IMG/VR virus record: IMGVR_UViG_3300025112_000037
Location: 1-44,024 of that record
Origin: a virus
Length of the DNA: 44,024 nucleotides
Strand: one strand, 5' to 3'
A model generated the notes under the pieces. The model had not been told where the DNA came from. It saw only the letters and a list, made by a program, of their open reading frames with translations, and ran no database searches. Positions 33,347 to 43,003 of the stretch are shown here, piece by piece (positions within the stretch are counted from its first letter, which is position 1; each line of letters opens with the position of its first letter). The translations under genes and the position numbers were made by a program.

Positions 33347-34288
33347 CTAATCCTCACCAATAGCATCTAATAGTTGCCCTATTCCCCACATTCCACCTTC
33401 AAATAAGGCAAGGCCAGCTAACCCGGGTAAAAAGCCTCCACCTGTACCCATAGCAGCAACAGAACCAAGACGTCCAATCCTAGCAGCTTTCTGACCTCTT
33501 AATAACCATTTAGTTACAAGACGTCCAGTCTTACCTTTTTGTCCAGCAACTTTAGGAAGGATACCTTTACTTCTATTACTAACAATTTTTTCAGCCTGTG
33601 TCTTTGTAAATTTATAAGGCCCAGTTGGATCGCTTAATTCTCTTACAGTTAAATTTCTTACTGAGCCTACTCCTTTACCGGGAACTCTCAATCTATTACC
33701 AACATTATCATACCCACGCATTTTCACACCCTGATCACCAAGTAATTTTACAATTTCTTTTCCCTGAGGAACAAATTTTCTTAATCTATTTGCATAAGTT
33801 ACAGCACCATATCCACCTGCTGCTATTAATGCTTTTGTTATATCCATGTCAAAAGAAGATTTAGGCTCTATTAATTGATTGTCCAACATATAACCGAGCA
33901 TTCCCGGATTACCCTTAAAAGCTTTTCTTAGATCATCATCGTCATATCCAGCTTGTCTCGCAGTAGCAACCTGATTAGCTAAGTTCATATCATAATTTTG
34001 CTTACCATATCCATACATCTCTTGAAACATTTGTTGATCAATGCCCTTTGAATTAGGCATATCTTCTCTTAATTGTTGATAGTGAGCATTAGCACTACCC
34101 ATTGGTCTCATATTGCCAATAGAAGCTTTATCTAGTTTACCGCCAGCCATCATTCGCTGAATAGGCAATGCCTCAGACATAATTCTATCTTGGAATCCAG
34201 TAGTTGCTGTCTGTGCATCCCTCTCAGCTGCTTCTTTAGGACTCCCCATCCAACTATATGCTGCGTTAAAATCTGGTATATATGCCAT
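33347..34288 (-). CDS. 313-residue internal virion/ejection-type protein
   Basis: This helical, Met/Gln-rich N-terminal half (MAYIPDFNAAYSWMGSPKEA and following) is followed by a basic region and then a Gly/Leu-rich hydrophobic C terminus (about 275-310, GTGGGFLPGLAGLALFEGGM). It looks like a membrane-interacting ejection protein. It lies directly upstream of the giant gene in the late unit. No family was recognised. Confidence 0.6.
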   Translation of the reverse strand: MAYIPDFNAAYSWMGSPKEAAERDAQTATTGFQDRIMSEALPIQRMMAGGKLDKASIGNMRPMGSANAHYQQLREDMPNSKGIDQQMFQEMYGYGKQNYDMNLANQVATARQAGYDDDDLRKAFKGNPGMLGYMLDNQLIEPKSSFDMDITKALIAAGGYGAVTYANRLRKFVPQGKEIVKLLGDQGVKMRGYDNVGNRLRVPGKGVGSVRNLTVRELSDPTGPYKFTKTQAEKIVSNRSKGILPKVAGQKGKTGRLVTKWLLRGQKAARIGRLGSVAAMGTGGGFLPGLAGLALFEGGMWGIGQLLDAIGED

Positions 34289-34297
34289 AATTAATTC

Positions 34298-34921
34298 CTA
34301 CCAAGGTTGTTGTTGGTACCACTTAGGTGGTGGCCCCTGTTGTTGTCTTTGAGGTGGTGCAGGGCCCCATGTCCCTGTCTCTTCATCGTATACTTCTTGT
34401 GAAGTCGTTCCATCTTTATTATTAAACACTCCTGTTTTTGGCCCTTGTCCAGCCTGCTCAGCACCTTCTAAAAATTTTCCTATCCCAGATTCCCCAAATT
34501 TCTTACTTTGATCATCCACAAATTGTTTATTACTTTCCTTATCTCCCCAAATTCTTTGCCATATATTAGGAGATTGAGGTGCAGGCGACCCTTGAGCCTG
34601 AGACTGAGCTCCACCTGCTGCACCCTTAAAGGGATTAAACATACCTAATAAACCTCTTATATCTCCACCTAATGATCTATCCATTTGAGCAGGAGCACCC
34701 ATAGATATGCCACCCCAATTCTGTGCAGCTTGTGCATACGGATCATCAGAGCCTTCAGTCCCTCGATAAGCTTGATTTATATCAGATTGGATTGATTTAT
34801 AACGATCACTGTCTTGACCATATTGCTCTTTCATCTGATTTCTATAATCAACAGCTCCACCTAAATCTGTATAGGCAGGAGTTTGAGCACCTTTACCAGT
34901 TATATAATCCCAAACACCCAT
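34298..34921 (-). CDS. 207-residue Gln/Gly/Pro-rich virion protein
   Basis: The protein begins MGVWDYITGKGAQTPAYTDL and ends in a Pro/Gln-rich tail (PPQRQQQGPPPKWYQQQPW). The middle is Gly/Ala/Gln-rich and probably disordered or amphipathic. Composition and position among ejection-type genes suggest a small internal virion protein. The start overlaps the stop of the preceding gene. Confidence 0.6.
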   Translation of the reverse strand: MGVWDYITGKGAQTPAYTDLGGAVDYRNQMKEQYGQDSDRYKSIQSDINQAYRGTEGSDDPYAQAAQNWGGISMGAPAQMDRSLGGDIRGLLGMFNPFKGAAGGAQSQAQGSPAPQSPNIWQRIWGDKESNKQFVDDQSKKFGESGIGKFLEGAEQAGQGPKTGVFNNKDGTTSQEVYDEETGTWGPAPPQRQQQGPPPKWYQQQPW

Positions 34922-35514
34922 TATCTATTGGCCCAGCCCTTTAAACCGCCACCAATCTTACTTAGCAACCCAGTTTTTCCAAACATATCAGGCATCATCA
35001 TCCCACCTTGTTCTTGCATAGCTTGCCCCTGAGCTAATCGAAGGTCACGTTGGTGTTCCAATTGTTTTGACATTTCTCCAGAGACACCCTGATCTATATT
35101 CATTTGCATTGCACCAGCTTGACCTAATCCTTTATTAAAAGCACCATATGCTTCAGCCATACCACCTTGCTTTAAACGATTTTTTATAGCATTCGCTTGA
35201 CTACCACCTTGGCCCATCTGCATAGCAGTTTCTACACCTTGATTACCTTTTTGACTAGCTAAATCCATAGCAGCACCAGAATACTGACCAAAATTAGTCA
35301 TTTTGCCGACTATACCCTGTGACTGATCCCAGACACCCCTTATCTTATCTTCATCCCCTAAACCACTAATGACTTTATTCTGCTGACCGATACCTTGCTG
35401 TATCTTCTGGTTACCCATTATACTGCCTATAACATTCTGACCAAACTCGCTTCCGAGCATACTTCCGATTTTGTCTGCACCTATTCCTAATAAACCAGTT
35501 AAACCAAACGCCAT
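34921..35514 (-). CDS. 197-residue Gly/Gln/Met-rich ejection-type protein
   Basis: The N terminus MAFGLTGLLGIGADKIGSML is a Gly-rich amphipathic helix. The body is Gln/Gly/Met-rich helix (for example MQEQGGMMMPDMFG) and the C terminus is GGGLKGWANR. This is the usual make-up of small podovirus DNA-ejection proteins that insert in or cross the envelope. It is preceded by TAGGAG, which overlaps the stop of the 20-codon gene upstream. Confidence 0.6.
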   Translation of the reverse strand: MAFGLTGLLGIGADKIGSMLGSEFGQNVIGSIMGNQKIQQGIGQQNKVISGLGDEDKIRGVWDQSQGIVGKMTNFGQYSGAAMDLASQKGNQGVETAMQMGQGGSQANAIKNRLKQGGMAEAYGAFNKGLGQAGAMQMNIDQGVSGEMSKQLEHQRDLRLAQGQAMQEQGGMMMPDMFGKTGLLSKIGGGLKGWANR

Positions 35515-35526
35515 ATTATATATCTC

Positions 35527-35589
35527 CTAAGATAGTTTTTTCCCTTGCAATTTACGAAGGTAATTGTTATTTACAAATAGTTTTTTCAT
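35527..35589 (-). CDS. 20-residue micropeptide with a perfect ribosome-binding site
   Basis: The frame begins MKKLFVNNNY and ends KKLS. It starts directly after the stop of the upstream gene (TAAATG) behind AGGAGG, and its stop lies in the RBS of the next gene (TTAGGAG). It is basic and probably helical. It is either a real tiny protein or a coupling leader that carries ribosomes to the ejection gene. Confidence 0.45.
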   Translation of the reverse strand: MKKLFVNNNYLRKLQGKKLS

Positions 35590-36219
35590 TTAAAATCCTC
35601 CTCCATCTTGGTCATAGACTGTGAGAGTCCCATTCGCATTAGACTCACTCGTAACATGAACATTGCCAGCAGCACTCCCACCAGAAGTATTACAATAAAA
35701 CCTTTCCCAACAATTGTTTGCCTCTACCACTTGCATCATTTCCATAAAATCTGTACCAGCAGGGCTTCCGGGTGTTACTGAGAAAGATTGTGAAGTAGCA
35801 GTCCCATTACCATTACTCCAAGAGATACTGTCATTTCCAGAAAGACTCGCACTAGCAGTGGAAGTTCCACTGTTATTTAACTGCCACTTAGAACCTAAAT
35901 TACTACTATTTTGATTTAAACACCTTGAAGCAAAGTATGTCCCACCCCCTGACCAAGTAAGCGTACCAGTAAGAGTACTGGTTGAGCTATGAGGTAATAC
36001 AAAAAAAGCATCATTTACTCTACCGGGGCCAGCTATTGTTAATGTTCTTGTCCCGGGCCAGAATGAAACTGTCATTTTAACATTAGTAGCACTACTGCTA
36101 TTAGCACAGTTAGCTCTTAATTTAGTTTCAGAAGTGCTGCCAGAAGCATCATATCCGCTACCATCAGTTATCTTTCTTAGGTCGCTAAGTTTACAATCAC
36201 TGACAACTGCAAACGCCAT
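35590..36219 (-). CDS. 209-residue Ser/Gly/Asn-rich beta protein, probable tail-tip or fibre accessory
   Basis: The sequence is strand-rich with Ser/Thr/Asn/Gly repeats (SGTSTASASLSGNDSISWSN) and several cysteines (about 9, 33, 99, 170 and 176). Such proteins often form surface decorations, adhesins or receptor-binding tips. It overlaps the fibre gene by 23 bases and is the only other surface-like protein near the fibre, so a role in adsorption is plausible. No family was recognised. Confidence 0.55.
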   Translation of the reverse strand: MAFAVVSDCKLSDLRKITDGSGYDASGSTSETKLRANCANSSSATNVKMTVSFWPGTRTLTIAGPGRVNDAFFVLPHSSTSTLTGTLTWSGGGTYFASRCLNQNSSNLGSKWQLNNSGTSTASASLSGNDSISWSNGNGTATSQSFSVTPGSPAGTDFMEMMQVVEANNCWERFYCNTSGGSAAGNVHVTSESNANGTLTVYDQDGGGF

Positions 36220-38536
36220 TACTCACCTCATTTTTTAATTCTTTTATAGCTTCGATAAGCAATGGAATTATACCATCATATCTTACTGCCTTTATACCAT
36301 TATCTCTTGTAGTAACAAGTTCTGGCATTACAGATTCTATTTCATTAGCCATTATACCATAATCATGACCCTTCAAATGGCTTGCTGCTTTACTGTTCCA
36401 ATCAAAAGAATATCCACCAATTTTAGATATCATATCTAATGGGCTTTCTATTAACTTTCTATTATCTTTTAAAGAAACATCAGAAGAAGTGTACGCCCAA
36501 ACATCTGCCCTAGCCTTTAAATTCAAACAATCGACATCTCCATTTTCATAAATATTTATACGTCCACCACTAACATTATGATTCATCGTAACCGATATAT
36601 TATCATAACTTCCTGAAGTTGGCCCCCCATCTGGAGATAAGTGTAGTGTGGATATTGCTCCATTATTACGAGCAATAAGCTCATTATTGTCGATTGCAAA
36701 ATTATAACTATTAGTTGGCCCAATTTGAAGACCGTGACCTGTGGAAGTAGCACTAACATCAGTATCACTAGACAACCTTATCACCTCACAAGTCACTGTA
36801 CCTGTAAAAGTAGGACTAGATAGGTTTGCTTTTAAGGCTAATGATGTATCGACTTCCGTTTCTGTATAATAGGTTGAATCATGGTTATGACTCGATGCAG
36901 CATAACTCGTATTAGCTCCGCAATCAGAAGGTAATCGAGCATCGGCTACAGTGCCAGATGTTATTTCAGTAGCACCGTGGTTGTGACTAGGCAGAGCGAA
37001 TGATGGAGTTACGGTTGTAACATTACTTCCGGGTCTTCCTAATGCCCAAGTAATTCCCCCATTGTCTATAAATCTTATGTCTGCTGAGTCCCAAGTAAAA
37101 TAGCCCCCGACAGGATTAACCTCTGAAGCACTTATTGTAGCGTTAGACAAACTAGCAGCTATTGTAATATAACCATCTCCATCTACTCCATCATCCGTAG
37201 ATGAAATAGTAATATTTGAACCCTGTTTAAAACCTCTAAGTTTCCCAGCAGTACCAGTATTAACAGTTACTAAAGTTGCCTGTTGACCACTAGAACTAGA
37301 ATTTGTTAGAGCATAACTAGTAGTATTATTAGCAGCTATAGTCATATCAGCACCACTAGGGGTCAAATATATATTAGAGCCAGCCACTAGTTTTATGTCT
37401 TGTGTCCCAGAACTTGCACCACTTTTTGTTAATCTTAAAAGAACATCATCTGAATCATCAACCCATGAACTTGCAAATATATTTTGAGTATTAGTATCGG
37501 TGTTAGTATCTACTGGGACTTGCCAACTGCCATCCTTACGCAAAAAGGAATTGGCATGAGTGTTACTCCCTGCTAATACAAGACCAGCAGCATAAGAGTT
37601 TCCTGAACCCATAGCTGTATAGGTTGTATTAGTATCAGTAAGGGCACCAACAATATTTGGAGTTACAATAGTATCATTACCTGAATCTGTTACTTCAAAG
37701 AATATTCCTGTACTACTACCAGTATCATAGTCATCATTAAATTTTAAAGAAGTATTCCCAGTTACAGCAGAACCATATCCATCACTGACTACATCATATC
37801 CCGTTACACTTGTTATGCCAGTTGGTGAGGCTACATTAAATTTTAGGTATGCCCCACTCTCTAGGCTCTCCTCTAATGTAATTGTCATATTACTATTTGC
37901 ACTTCTTACCCCACGAATAGTAGTAACACTGCTTGTACCAGTTTGTTTTAACCCAAATACTGTAGGATTAAGACTACTCCCTGTATAAGAATCATTAACA
38001 GCGTACGAAGGAAGAAAATTAGCAGCAAAATTTATCCATGTATTAGTACCAGTATCATATTTCAACATGTTACCATTAGCAACACTAGTAATAGTAGTAT
38101 CATTTAACTCGGATAAAGTATCTTCAGTTTCTAATAAATTATCAACATAACCCTTAGTAGCTAAATCAGCATTATTAGATGGACTAACCCCAGCTTGAGT
38201 AGCTGTAAACGGGACAGAACCATCTGGTTTAATAAATCCTGCAATAGCAGAATATGATATTACTTCGTCCTGTGTTGTTTCATCCTTATCTGTAAAAATC
38301 ATTTGACGCTTAGCCCAACCGTCTTTAAACTTTCCTTCTATAAAATATTTACTATCATCAGTATCTTTATATAATCTAATATCCCCATCATTTCCAGAAG
38401 TACCTTTTGTTCTTGATTCGCCAGAAGATTTGTTATTAACAGCATTAACAATATCATTTATATCATCGTATACTTGAGTCCACGCCCTATCATTTGATGT
38501 TACAGCTGGTGCTCTTTTTACTTTTAAATCAGACAT
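36197..38536 (-). CDS. Tail fibre/spike with C-terminal S74 self-cleaving chaperone domain
   Basis: This 779-residue protein is an adhesin-like trimeric fibre. The body (about 60-670) is Gly/Ser/Thr/Asn-rich with many short strands (DGYGSAVTGNTSLKFNDDYD). The C-terminal domain from Ser685 reads SDVSLKDNRKLI, then YSFDWNS, HDYGIMANEIESVMPELV and YDGIIPLLIEAIKELK. This is the peptidase S74 intramolecular chaperone seen in endosialidase-type spikes, which folds the trimer and then cuts itself off. Ser685 and Lys690 have the S-x4-K spacing of the catalytic dyad. The start is coupled to the upstream tail gene (ATG over stop). Confidence 0.85.
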   Translation of the reverse strand: MSDLKVKRAPAVTSNDRAWTQVYDDINDIVNAVNNKSSGESRTKGTSGNDGDIRLYKDTDDSKYFIEGKFKDGWAKRQMIFTDKDETTQDEVISYSAIAGFIKPDGSVPFTATQAGVSPSNNADLATKGYVDNLLETEDTLSELNDTTITSVANGNMLKYDTGTNTWINFAANFLPSYAVNDSYTGSSLNPTVFGLKQTGTSSVTTIRGVRSANSNMTITLEESLESGAYLKFNVASPTGITSVTGYDVVSDGYGSAVTGNTSLKFNDDYDTGSSTGIFFEVTDSGNDTIVTPNIVGALTDTNTTYTAMGSGNSYAAGLVLAGSNTHANSFLRKDGSWQVPVDTNTDTNTQNIFASSWVDDSDDVLLRLTKSGASSGTQDIKLVAGSNIYLTPSGADMTIAANNTTSYALTNSSSSGQQATLVTVNTGTAGKLRGFKQGSNITISSTDDGVDGDGYITIAASLSNATISASEVNPVGGYFTWDSADIRFIDNGGITWALGRPGSNVTTVTPSFALPSHNHGATEITSGTVADARLPSDCGANTSYAASSHNHDSTYYTETEVDTSLALKANLSSPTFTGTVTCEVIRLSSDTDVSATSTGHGLQIGPTNSYNFAIDNNELIARNNGAISTLHLSPDGGPTSGSYDNISVTMNHNVSGGRINIYENGDVDCLNLKARADVWAYTSSDVSLKDNRKLIESPLDMISKIGGYSFDWNSKAASHLKGHDYGIMANEIESVMPELVTTRDNGIKAVRYDGIIPLLIEAIKELKNEVSNGVCSCQ

Positions 38537-41500
38537 TATCTAGGACTTCTCTTAGTCTTAAACAACACTCCAACTGCACCACACTCATCTCCAGCAGCAT
38601 TAGAATCCAATCTTACCTTCAGATTAGTAGTTTTTCTGTCTGCAGACTCAATATCCATACGATAAGTACCCCTTACTTTAGCAGCACCGAGCTGATCCCC
38701 AGCTGCAGGTTTAGCACTATTTACAGTATAATTTGCCTTTATTCGAGTAGGCACTAATATTGACCTCACATTCTTTTCTTGGGTGTCATTCCCCATAGTT
38801 AAATCTTTTGATACCCATTCCCATTGTCTTTTTGTACTTGCATGACCAAGAAAATTCACCACTCCAGAACCAGTACTAACATTAATACTAGAATCATTCA
38901 AAGTATAGAATCCTTTTGGCTGAGTTGTAGTTTCTGTGTCAGCAAAGGACAGCATATCCCATCTTTTTCTAGGAATATTCCAAGCCCAAGCATAGTAATT
39001 ATTTGCAACTGATGTACCAGCAGCACCCCTAAATGTAAAATATACACTTCTTCTAGAAGCATCATACATAGCCCTTGTATGATAAGTCTTATCTCTATTC
39101 TGCCAAGAATATAAACTATCTCCCCTTACAATAGGTTCTCCTATAGGCTCTGCTGACTTACCATTATGTTGGTATATATTTTGATTATCAGCAAAGAATA
39201 GACCAAAATCAGTAGCTACTATAGCATCGTCATTTAAACATCCAACTCCCTCAAATATATCTTCTATATAAAGACCCGGAGAACCAACTATCTTATATGT
39301 ATTAGTATCATCAAATGCAAATATACGCCCATTGAATCCTATTAAAGCAGTAGGAACAGTAGGTAGCTTAACAAAATCCACTACCCAATCAAATACATCA
39401 AACTTACCTACCTTAGAGGCAAAAACATAAGAAGTAGCATCTTCTATATAACCGGGATGATAACAATTACCAATATAATGCTGATTATTTAACTGTGCCG
39501 ATACACCATATTTAGGCAAAGTAGCTTCAATCGACTCTGGTAATCCAGATGCTGCCTCATATGACGCTCCCTTTATTCCCTTATCTGAAATATCCTTATA
39601 AAAAGTAACACCAGATTCAGTCCATCCAGAGGCTAAAGAAATAGTATCTACAAGTCTAAATAATGATACAGGGGTAGTTGCAGAAGAAGATGTAGCTTCT
39701 GCTCTATAAATTTTAATACTAGAGGCTCTACTTGGAATCTGATCTTTATCATTTATAACAATCCTGCTAAGCCTGTTAGCTGTTGCTAAGGAATTGCCAG
39801 AATCAGCCTGATCAAATGCAAAACTCTCCGTACAAAGAGGTGTCTCTTGATAGCCATCAAATAACATAGAAAATTTATACCAATAACCATAACCAGCCTG
39901 TAAATCCCCATTATTACTACCATCGCCCTGTGAATTTGTTAGACTAATCACACTATGATCTTTTAACAAGGTCTGAGTAGCTCCAGCTGCAAAATCATTT
40001 GCAATTGTATCTATACCAGCAGTACCACTTGCCCTTAATAAGGCAAGAACAGAAGTATTACCAGAATAAGTTCCACTTCCATCAGCGTCTGGTTGATACC
40101 CAAGCATAACTTTAACATCAGTTCTAGGGTCTTGACCAGAAGGAGTAACGCTATAAGTAGTCTCATAAACTCCACCTAATGTATAAATATTATAATTTCC
40201 TGATGTCTCTGGAGTTGTCCACGATGTAGTTACTGCACTTGCCAATCTCTGTATCTTATCATCAGCAGAAATAAATAACCTATCAGTTTGCGGCTCCATC
40301 ATAGCACTATTAATATCACAAGTTGAGAAAACAGAATTTCTATTATCTGCATTATTAGGATGATAGACATGATGTAAAGGAACAAAATCAGTAACATCAG
40401 TATGATCATTCTTTATCCTATGAAGACATAGGGTTCTTTTTTCTGTTACACTATTAACCCTATCTAATACATTACTCCCACTAATATCAGCTGTAGTCCT
40501 ATTTAACCATAATGGAGTAAAAGTAGTTATATCATCAGATACACTACTATAGTTTGGATATCTTGCTAACCAATAGATAGCAGCATCATCAGAGTCATGT
40601 TTAACAAGACTTCTCTTAAAAGTCTCTGCAATATATACTTGATTGTCAGACATAACAGAAAAGTCTGCAGCAGTTATTGTCCCATCCATATCAAGTACCG
40701 TTACCCAAGAACCCGGAGTTGTAACATTAGCATAACCAGTTAACTTAGGCATCTTAGGGTCTAGAGTTACAGTAGCACTTGAACCAGCAGTAAAATTCCA
40801 TAACAATTTAGCAGTTGAAGATTGTGTTACTGGGGTACCCCCGTCATAAGAAGCAGCTACCCATAGTTTAGTATTAGTTGAAGTATATTCTATATCTGTA
40901 TAATTACTACCAGTTGGGCCAGCATAAGTACTTGGGAGAGTATAAGTAACATCCTTCTGAGATAAGTCATCAGTCCCTACTTTAAAAATCTTACCAGTCC
41001 CAATCCTGTCTAACACAAATATATCAGTACCATCAGTACAAATAGATTGTAGATTGGAAAAAGTACCAGCATCTGATTTTGCTACAAATGCTCCTGTAGT
41101 TCCATTTATCTTCCATATTCTAGTACCACCTAATTTTATACCATACATATAAAAATCATTACCAGATCGTACAGTTTTATAAAGATGTGGTACAGAGGAA
41201 GGATACTTCACCTCAGCTTCTTCAGCTATCAATATCCCGCTTCCCCTACCTAGAGACTTATGATTAGTATACCCTACCCACATGGGTAAGTTCGCATTAC
41301 CAAAACCTATGTGGACTTCTTTATTATGCGTCTCCATCGCAACATCTTTCAATGGAGTAGTAGTTAAACCTATACCATCATTATCAGCAAAAGTTGGATA
41401 ATCATCATGATCTAAACGTGTTGTAGTATCAGCAGCATGTACATTTTTTATTAAATGTAACTTGTTATTATTGTCTTCCCAATATACTACGTCTTCCTCT

Positions 41501-41757
41501 ACTATTCCAGTAGATTTAGATACTTTTTTTAGGACTACAGATTTATCTATATCTGGAGCAGCTGCAGGACTGACAGTCCCATCGCCCTCAGCTATAGTAA
41601 CAGAAGTATTAATTGGAGCACCCTGTAATGCACCATCCTTGTTAACACAGTCCAGATTAAGCGAATGACTAGCAGACTGCTCAGGGGTATCAGTAGCATC
41701 AGGAGTAGTTACTGTCCCGTTCATAAACTTGTTTATTTCAAGCAGTTGTTTTGCCAT
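38536..41757 (-). CDS. Large tail protein (stabilisation/nozzle-like)
   Basis: This 1073-residue protein is almost wholly beta strand with repeated short blades, for example ALIGFNGRIFAFDDTNTYKI, VGCLNDDAIVATDFGLFFAD and NIPRKRWDMLSF. This suggests beta-propeller-like modules. The last 350 residues resemble podovirus tail-stabilisation or nozzle proteins (the P22 gp10 / T7 gp12 functional class), which close the tail below the portal. It directly precedes the fibre gene, as expected of a fibre-binding tail hub. The name is by architecture and position, not by a diagnostic motif. Confidence 0.6.
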   Translation of the reverse strand: MAKQLLEINKFMNGTVTTPDATDTPEQSASHSLNLDCVNKDGALQGAPINTSVTIAEGDGTVSPAAAPDIDKSVVLKKVSKSTGIVEEDVVYWEDNNNKLHLIKNVHAADTTTRLDHDDYPTFADNDGIGLTTTPLKDVAMETHNKEVHIGFGNANLPMWVGYTNHKSLGRGSGILIAEEAEVKYPSSVPHLYKTVRSGNDFYMYGIKLGGTRIWKINGTTGAFVAKSDAGTFSNLQSICTDGTDIFVLDRIGTGKIFKVGTDDLSQKDVTYTLPSTYAGPTGSNYTDIEYTSTNTKLWVAASYDGGTPVTQSSTAKLLWNFTAGSSATVTLDPKMPKLTGYANVTTPGSWVTVLDMDGTITAADFSVMSDNQVYIAETFKRSLVKHDSDDAAIYWLARYPNYSSVSDDITTFTPLWLNRTTADISGSNVLDRVNSVTEKRTLCLHRIKNDHTDVTDFVPLHHVYHPNNADNRNSVFSTCDINSAMMEPQTDRLFISADDKIQRLASAVTTSWTTPETSGNYNIYTLGGVYETTYSVTPSGQDPRTDVKVMLGYQPDADGSGTYSGNTSVLALLRASGTAGIDTIANDFAAGATQTLLKDHSVISLTNSQGDGSNNGDLQAGYGYWYKFSMLFDGYQETPLCTESFAFDQADSGNSLATANRLSRIVINDKDQIPSRASSIKIYRAEATSSSATTPVSLFRLVDTISLASGWTESGVTFYKDISDKGIKGASYEAASGLPESIEATLPKYGVSAQLNNQHYIGNCYHPGYIEDATSYVFASKVGKFDVFDWVVDFVKLPTVPTALIGFNGRIFAFDDTNTYKIVGSPGLYIEDIFEGVGCLNDDAIVATDFGLFFADNQNIYQHNGKSAEPIGEPIVRGDSLYSWQNRDKTYHTRAMYDASRRSVYFTFRGAAGTSVANNYYAWAWNIPRKRWDMLSFADTETTTQPKGFYTLNDSSINVSTGSGVVNFLGHASTKRQWEWVSKDLTMGNDTQEKNVRSILVPTRIKANYTVNSAKPAAGDQLGAAKVRGTYRMDIESADRKTTNLKVRLDSNAAGDECGAVGVLFKTKRSPR

Positions 41758-41759
41758 AT

Positions 41760-42548
41760 TTAACCTTCTATAAGCTTACCCCACAGTGAAGTTCTACCTT
41801 CTATAATGTTTATTACATGAACTGTAAATAAACCACCACTGAAGTAATCTACCACTGCAAAGGCATGAGCCCAATTATGTTGTCTATTACCAAGCCATGC
41901 ATTCTTCTCAGATGTCATATCTTTTAAACATCCTATAGACCAAGCAGACTTTACTCCATCTAAGTGAGTAACACTACTTTGCTGTAAGTCATGATGATGT
42001 CCGTACATCAAATTGGCACCTAATCTTAGCAAGTGATTCCTCGTATGAGTCATCCCTGCAAAGTGATGTCCATGGTAGTAATTCATTCTACCTATCTTTA
42101 GATATTTACCAGCAGGATAACATTTATATCCTCTTTCGTCAAGCTTAATAGCCTTCTTGAAAGTATAATCAGTTAAATATGGATTCTCCATAACAAACCG
42201 ATCAAGCCATTCATCATGGTTGCCTTGAGTAAGATATTTCTCCTTACAACCAACCTTGTCTAATGCCTCGTCTACCATATCCATCCCAGCATTGACATCT
42301 TTAATATCCTTATCCACATACGGAATTTGGTACTCTAAAGGTGGACGTTTTTTCTTTTTCCACTGCCAGTGACTTACAGACTGAAACTCACCGACATCTC
42401 CCAAATCCAAGTAGAAATCAGGTTTTATTATCTTTATTGCCTTCAAGAGGCAATTCATAGCACGAACATCGTGCAAAGGAAAATGCTTATCAGGGGTTAT
42501 AATACCCCTTTTAGTCACTCCTTTATCTAATTTGGTAATCCCTCGCAT
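41760..42548 (-). CDS. Calcineurin-like metallophosphoesterase
   Basis: This 262-residue enzyme has all the usual metal ligands. Asp20-x-His22 lies in TPDKHF, Gly50-Asp51 in LDLGD, Asn110-His111-Asp112 in GNHDEW, His159-Gly-His161 in YYHGHH, and His184-186 in MYGHHHD. It should form a two-metal phosphatase or nuclease site. The gene is inside the virion-structure module, which is unusual; possible roles are DNA-end processing or phosphatase activity on host molecules. It overlaps the zinc-ribbon gene and is preceded by GAGGAG. Confidence 0.85.
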   Translation of the reverse strand: MRGITKLDKGVTKRGIITPDKHFPLHDVRAMNCLLKAIKIIKPDFYLDLGDVGEFQSVSHWQWKKKKRPPLEYQIPYVDKDIKDVNAGMDMVDEALDKVGCKEKYLTQGNHDEWLDRFVMENPYLTDYTFKKAIKLDERGYKCYPAGKYLKIGRMNYYHGHHFAGMTHTRNHLLRLGANLMYGHHHDLQQSSVTHLDGVKSAWSIGCLKDMTSEKNAWLGNRQHNWAHAFAVVDYFSGGLFTVHVINIIEGRTSLWGKLIEG

Positions 42549-42808
42549 ACTGTATCCATCTCCTCTAAATCAAAGTGTAATTCCTTTAACTTGCTAAGAT
42601 GCTTGTCAGTAATTCTCTTACTGAACCTTAGCAACTGAACGCCACAAGTTTCACATTCCCAAAATAAGGCACCATCATAGGCACCTAATACCTCAACATC
42701 CTTCATTGTCGCATTATGACAATGTGGACATATCTCAGGCTTATCTGGGAAGAATTTTGTACCATATACTTGGTCAAAATCAGAAACGGTTATGGTTATT
42801 GTTGCGAT
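42527..42808 (-). CDS. 93-residue zinc-ribbon protein with apparent ATC start
   Basis: A frame with no ATG, GTG or TTG near its 5' end encodes (M)ATITITVSDFDQVYG, then CPHC (Cys27, Cys30) and CETC (Cys52, Cys55), a classical zinc ribbon, and a charged helix. An in-frame stop lies 15 bases upstream of the ATC, and TAGGAG sits nine bases before it. The ATC immediately follows the preceding gene stop, which makes it the best start. The first ATG would remove half the metal site. Either a rare start codon is used or the sequence has a base change. The function is unknown. Confidence 0.6.
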   Translation of the reverse strand: MATITITVSDFDQVYGTKFFPDKPEICPHCHNATMKDVEVLGAYDGALFWECETCGVQLLRFSKRITDKHLSKLKELHFDLEEMDTVCEGLPN

Positions 42809-42809
42809 A

Positions 42810-42992
42810 CTACTTTGCTCCTAGAACCTTTTTCATTACATCCTCTACTACATCATATATAGCAGTAAGAATCTTTTCCTCAGTTCTCTCATTGATTATT
42901 GGAATGTCAATCTTTTCATTCAAACCGTCAATGATTGCCTTTTTTGTATCGTCATTAAACAAATGATCAGATACTATATCTACTAAGCTCAT
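42810..42992 (-). CDS. 60-residue acidic helical protein
   Basis: The protein begins MSLVDIVSDHLFNDDTKKAI and is almost wholly helical with alternating charges (NERTEEKILTAIYDVVEDVM). An AATAGGAG site lies upstream. The TAG stop is one base before the ATC start of the zinc-ribbon gene. No family was recognised; a small head or tail assembly factor is possible. Confidence 0.6.
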   Translation of the reverse strand: MSLVDIVSDHLFNDDTKKAIIDGLNEKIDIPIINERTEEKILTAIYDVVEDVMKKVLGAK

Positions 42993-43003
42993 ATTAACTC
43001 CTA

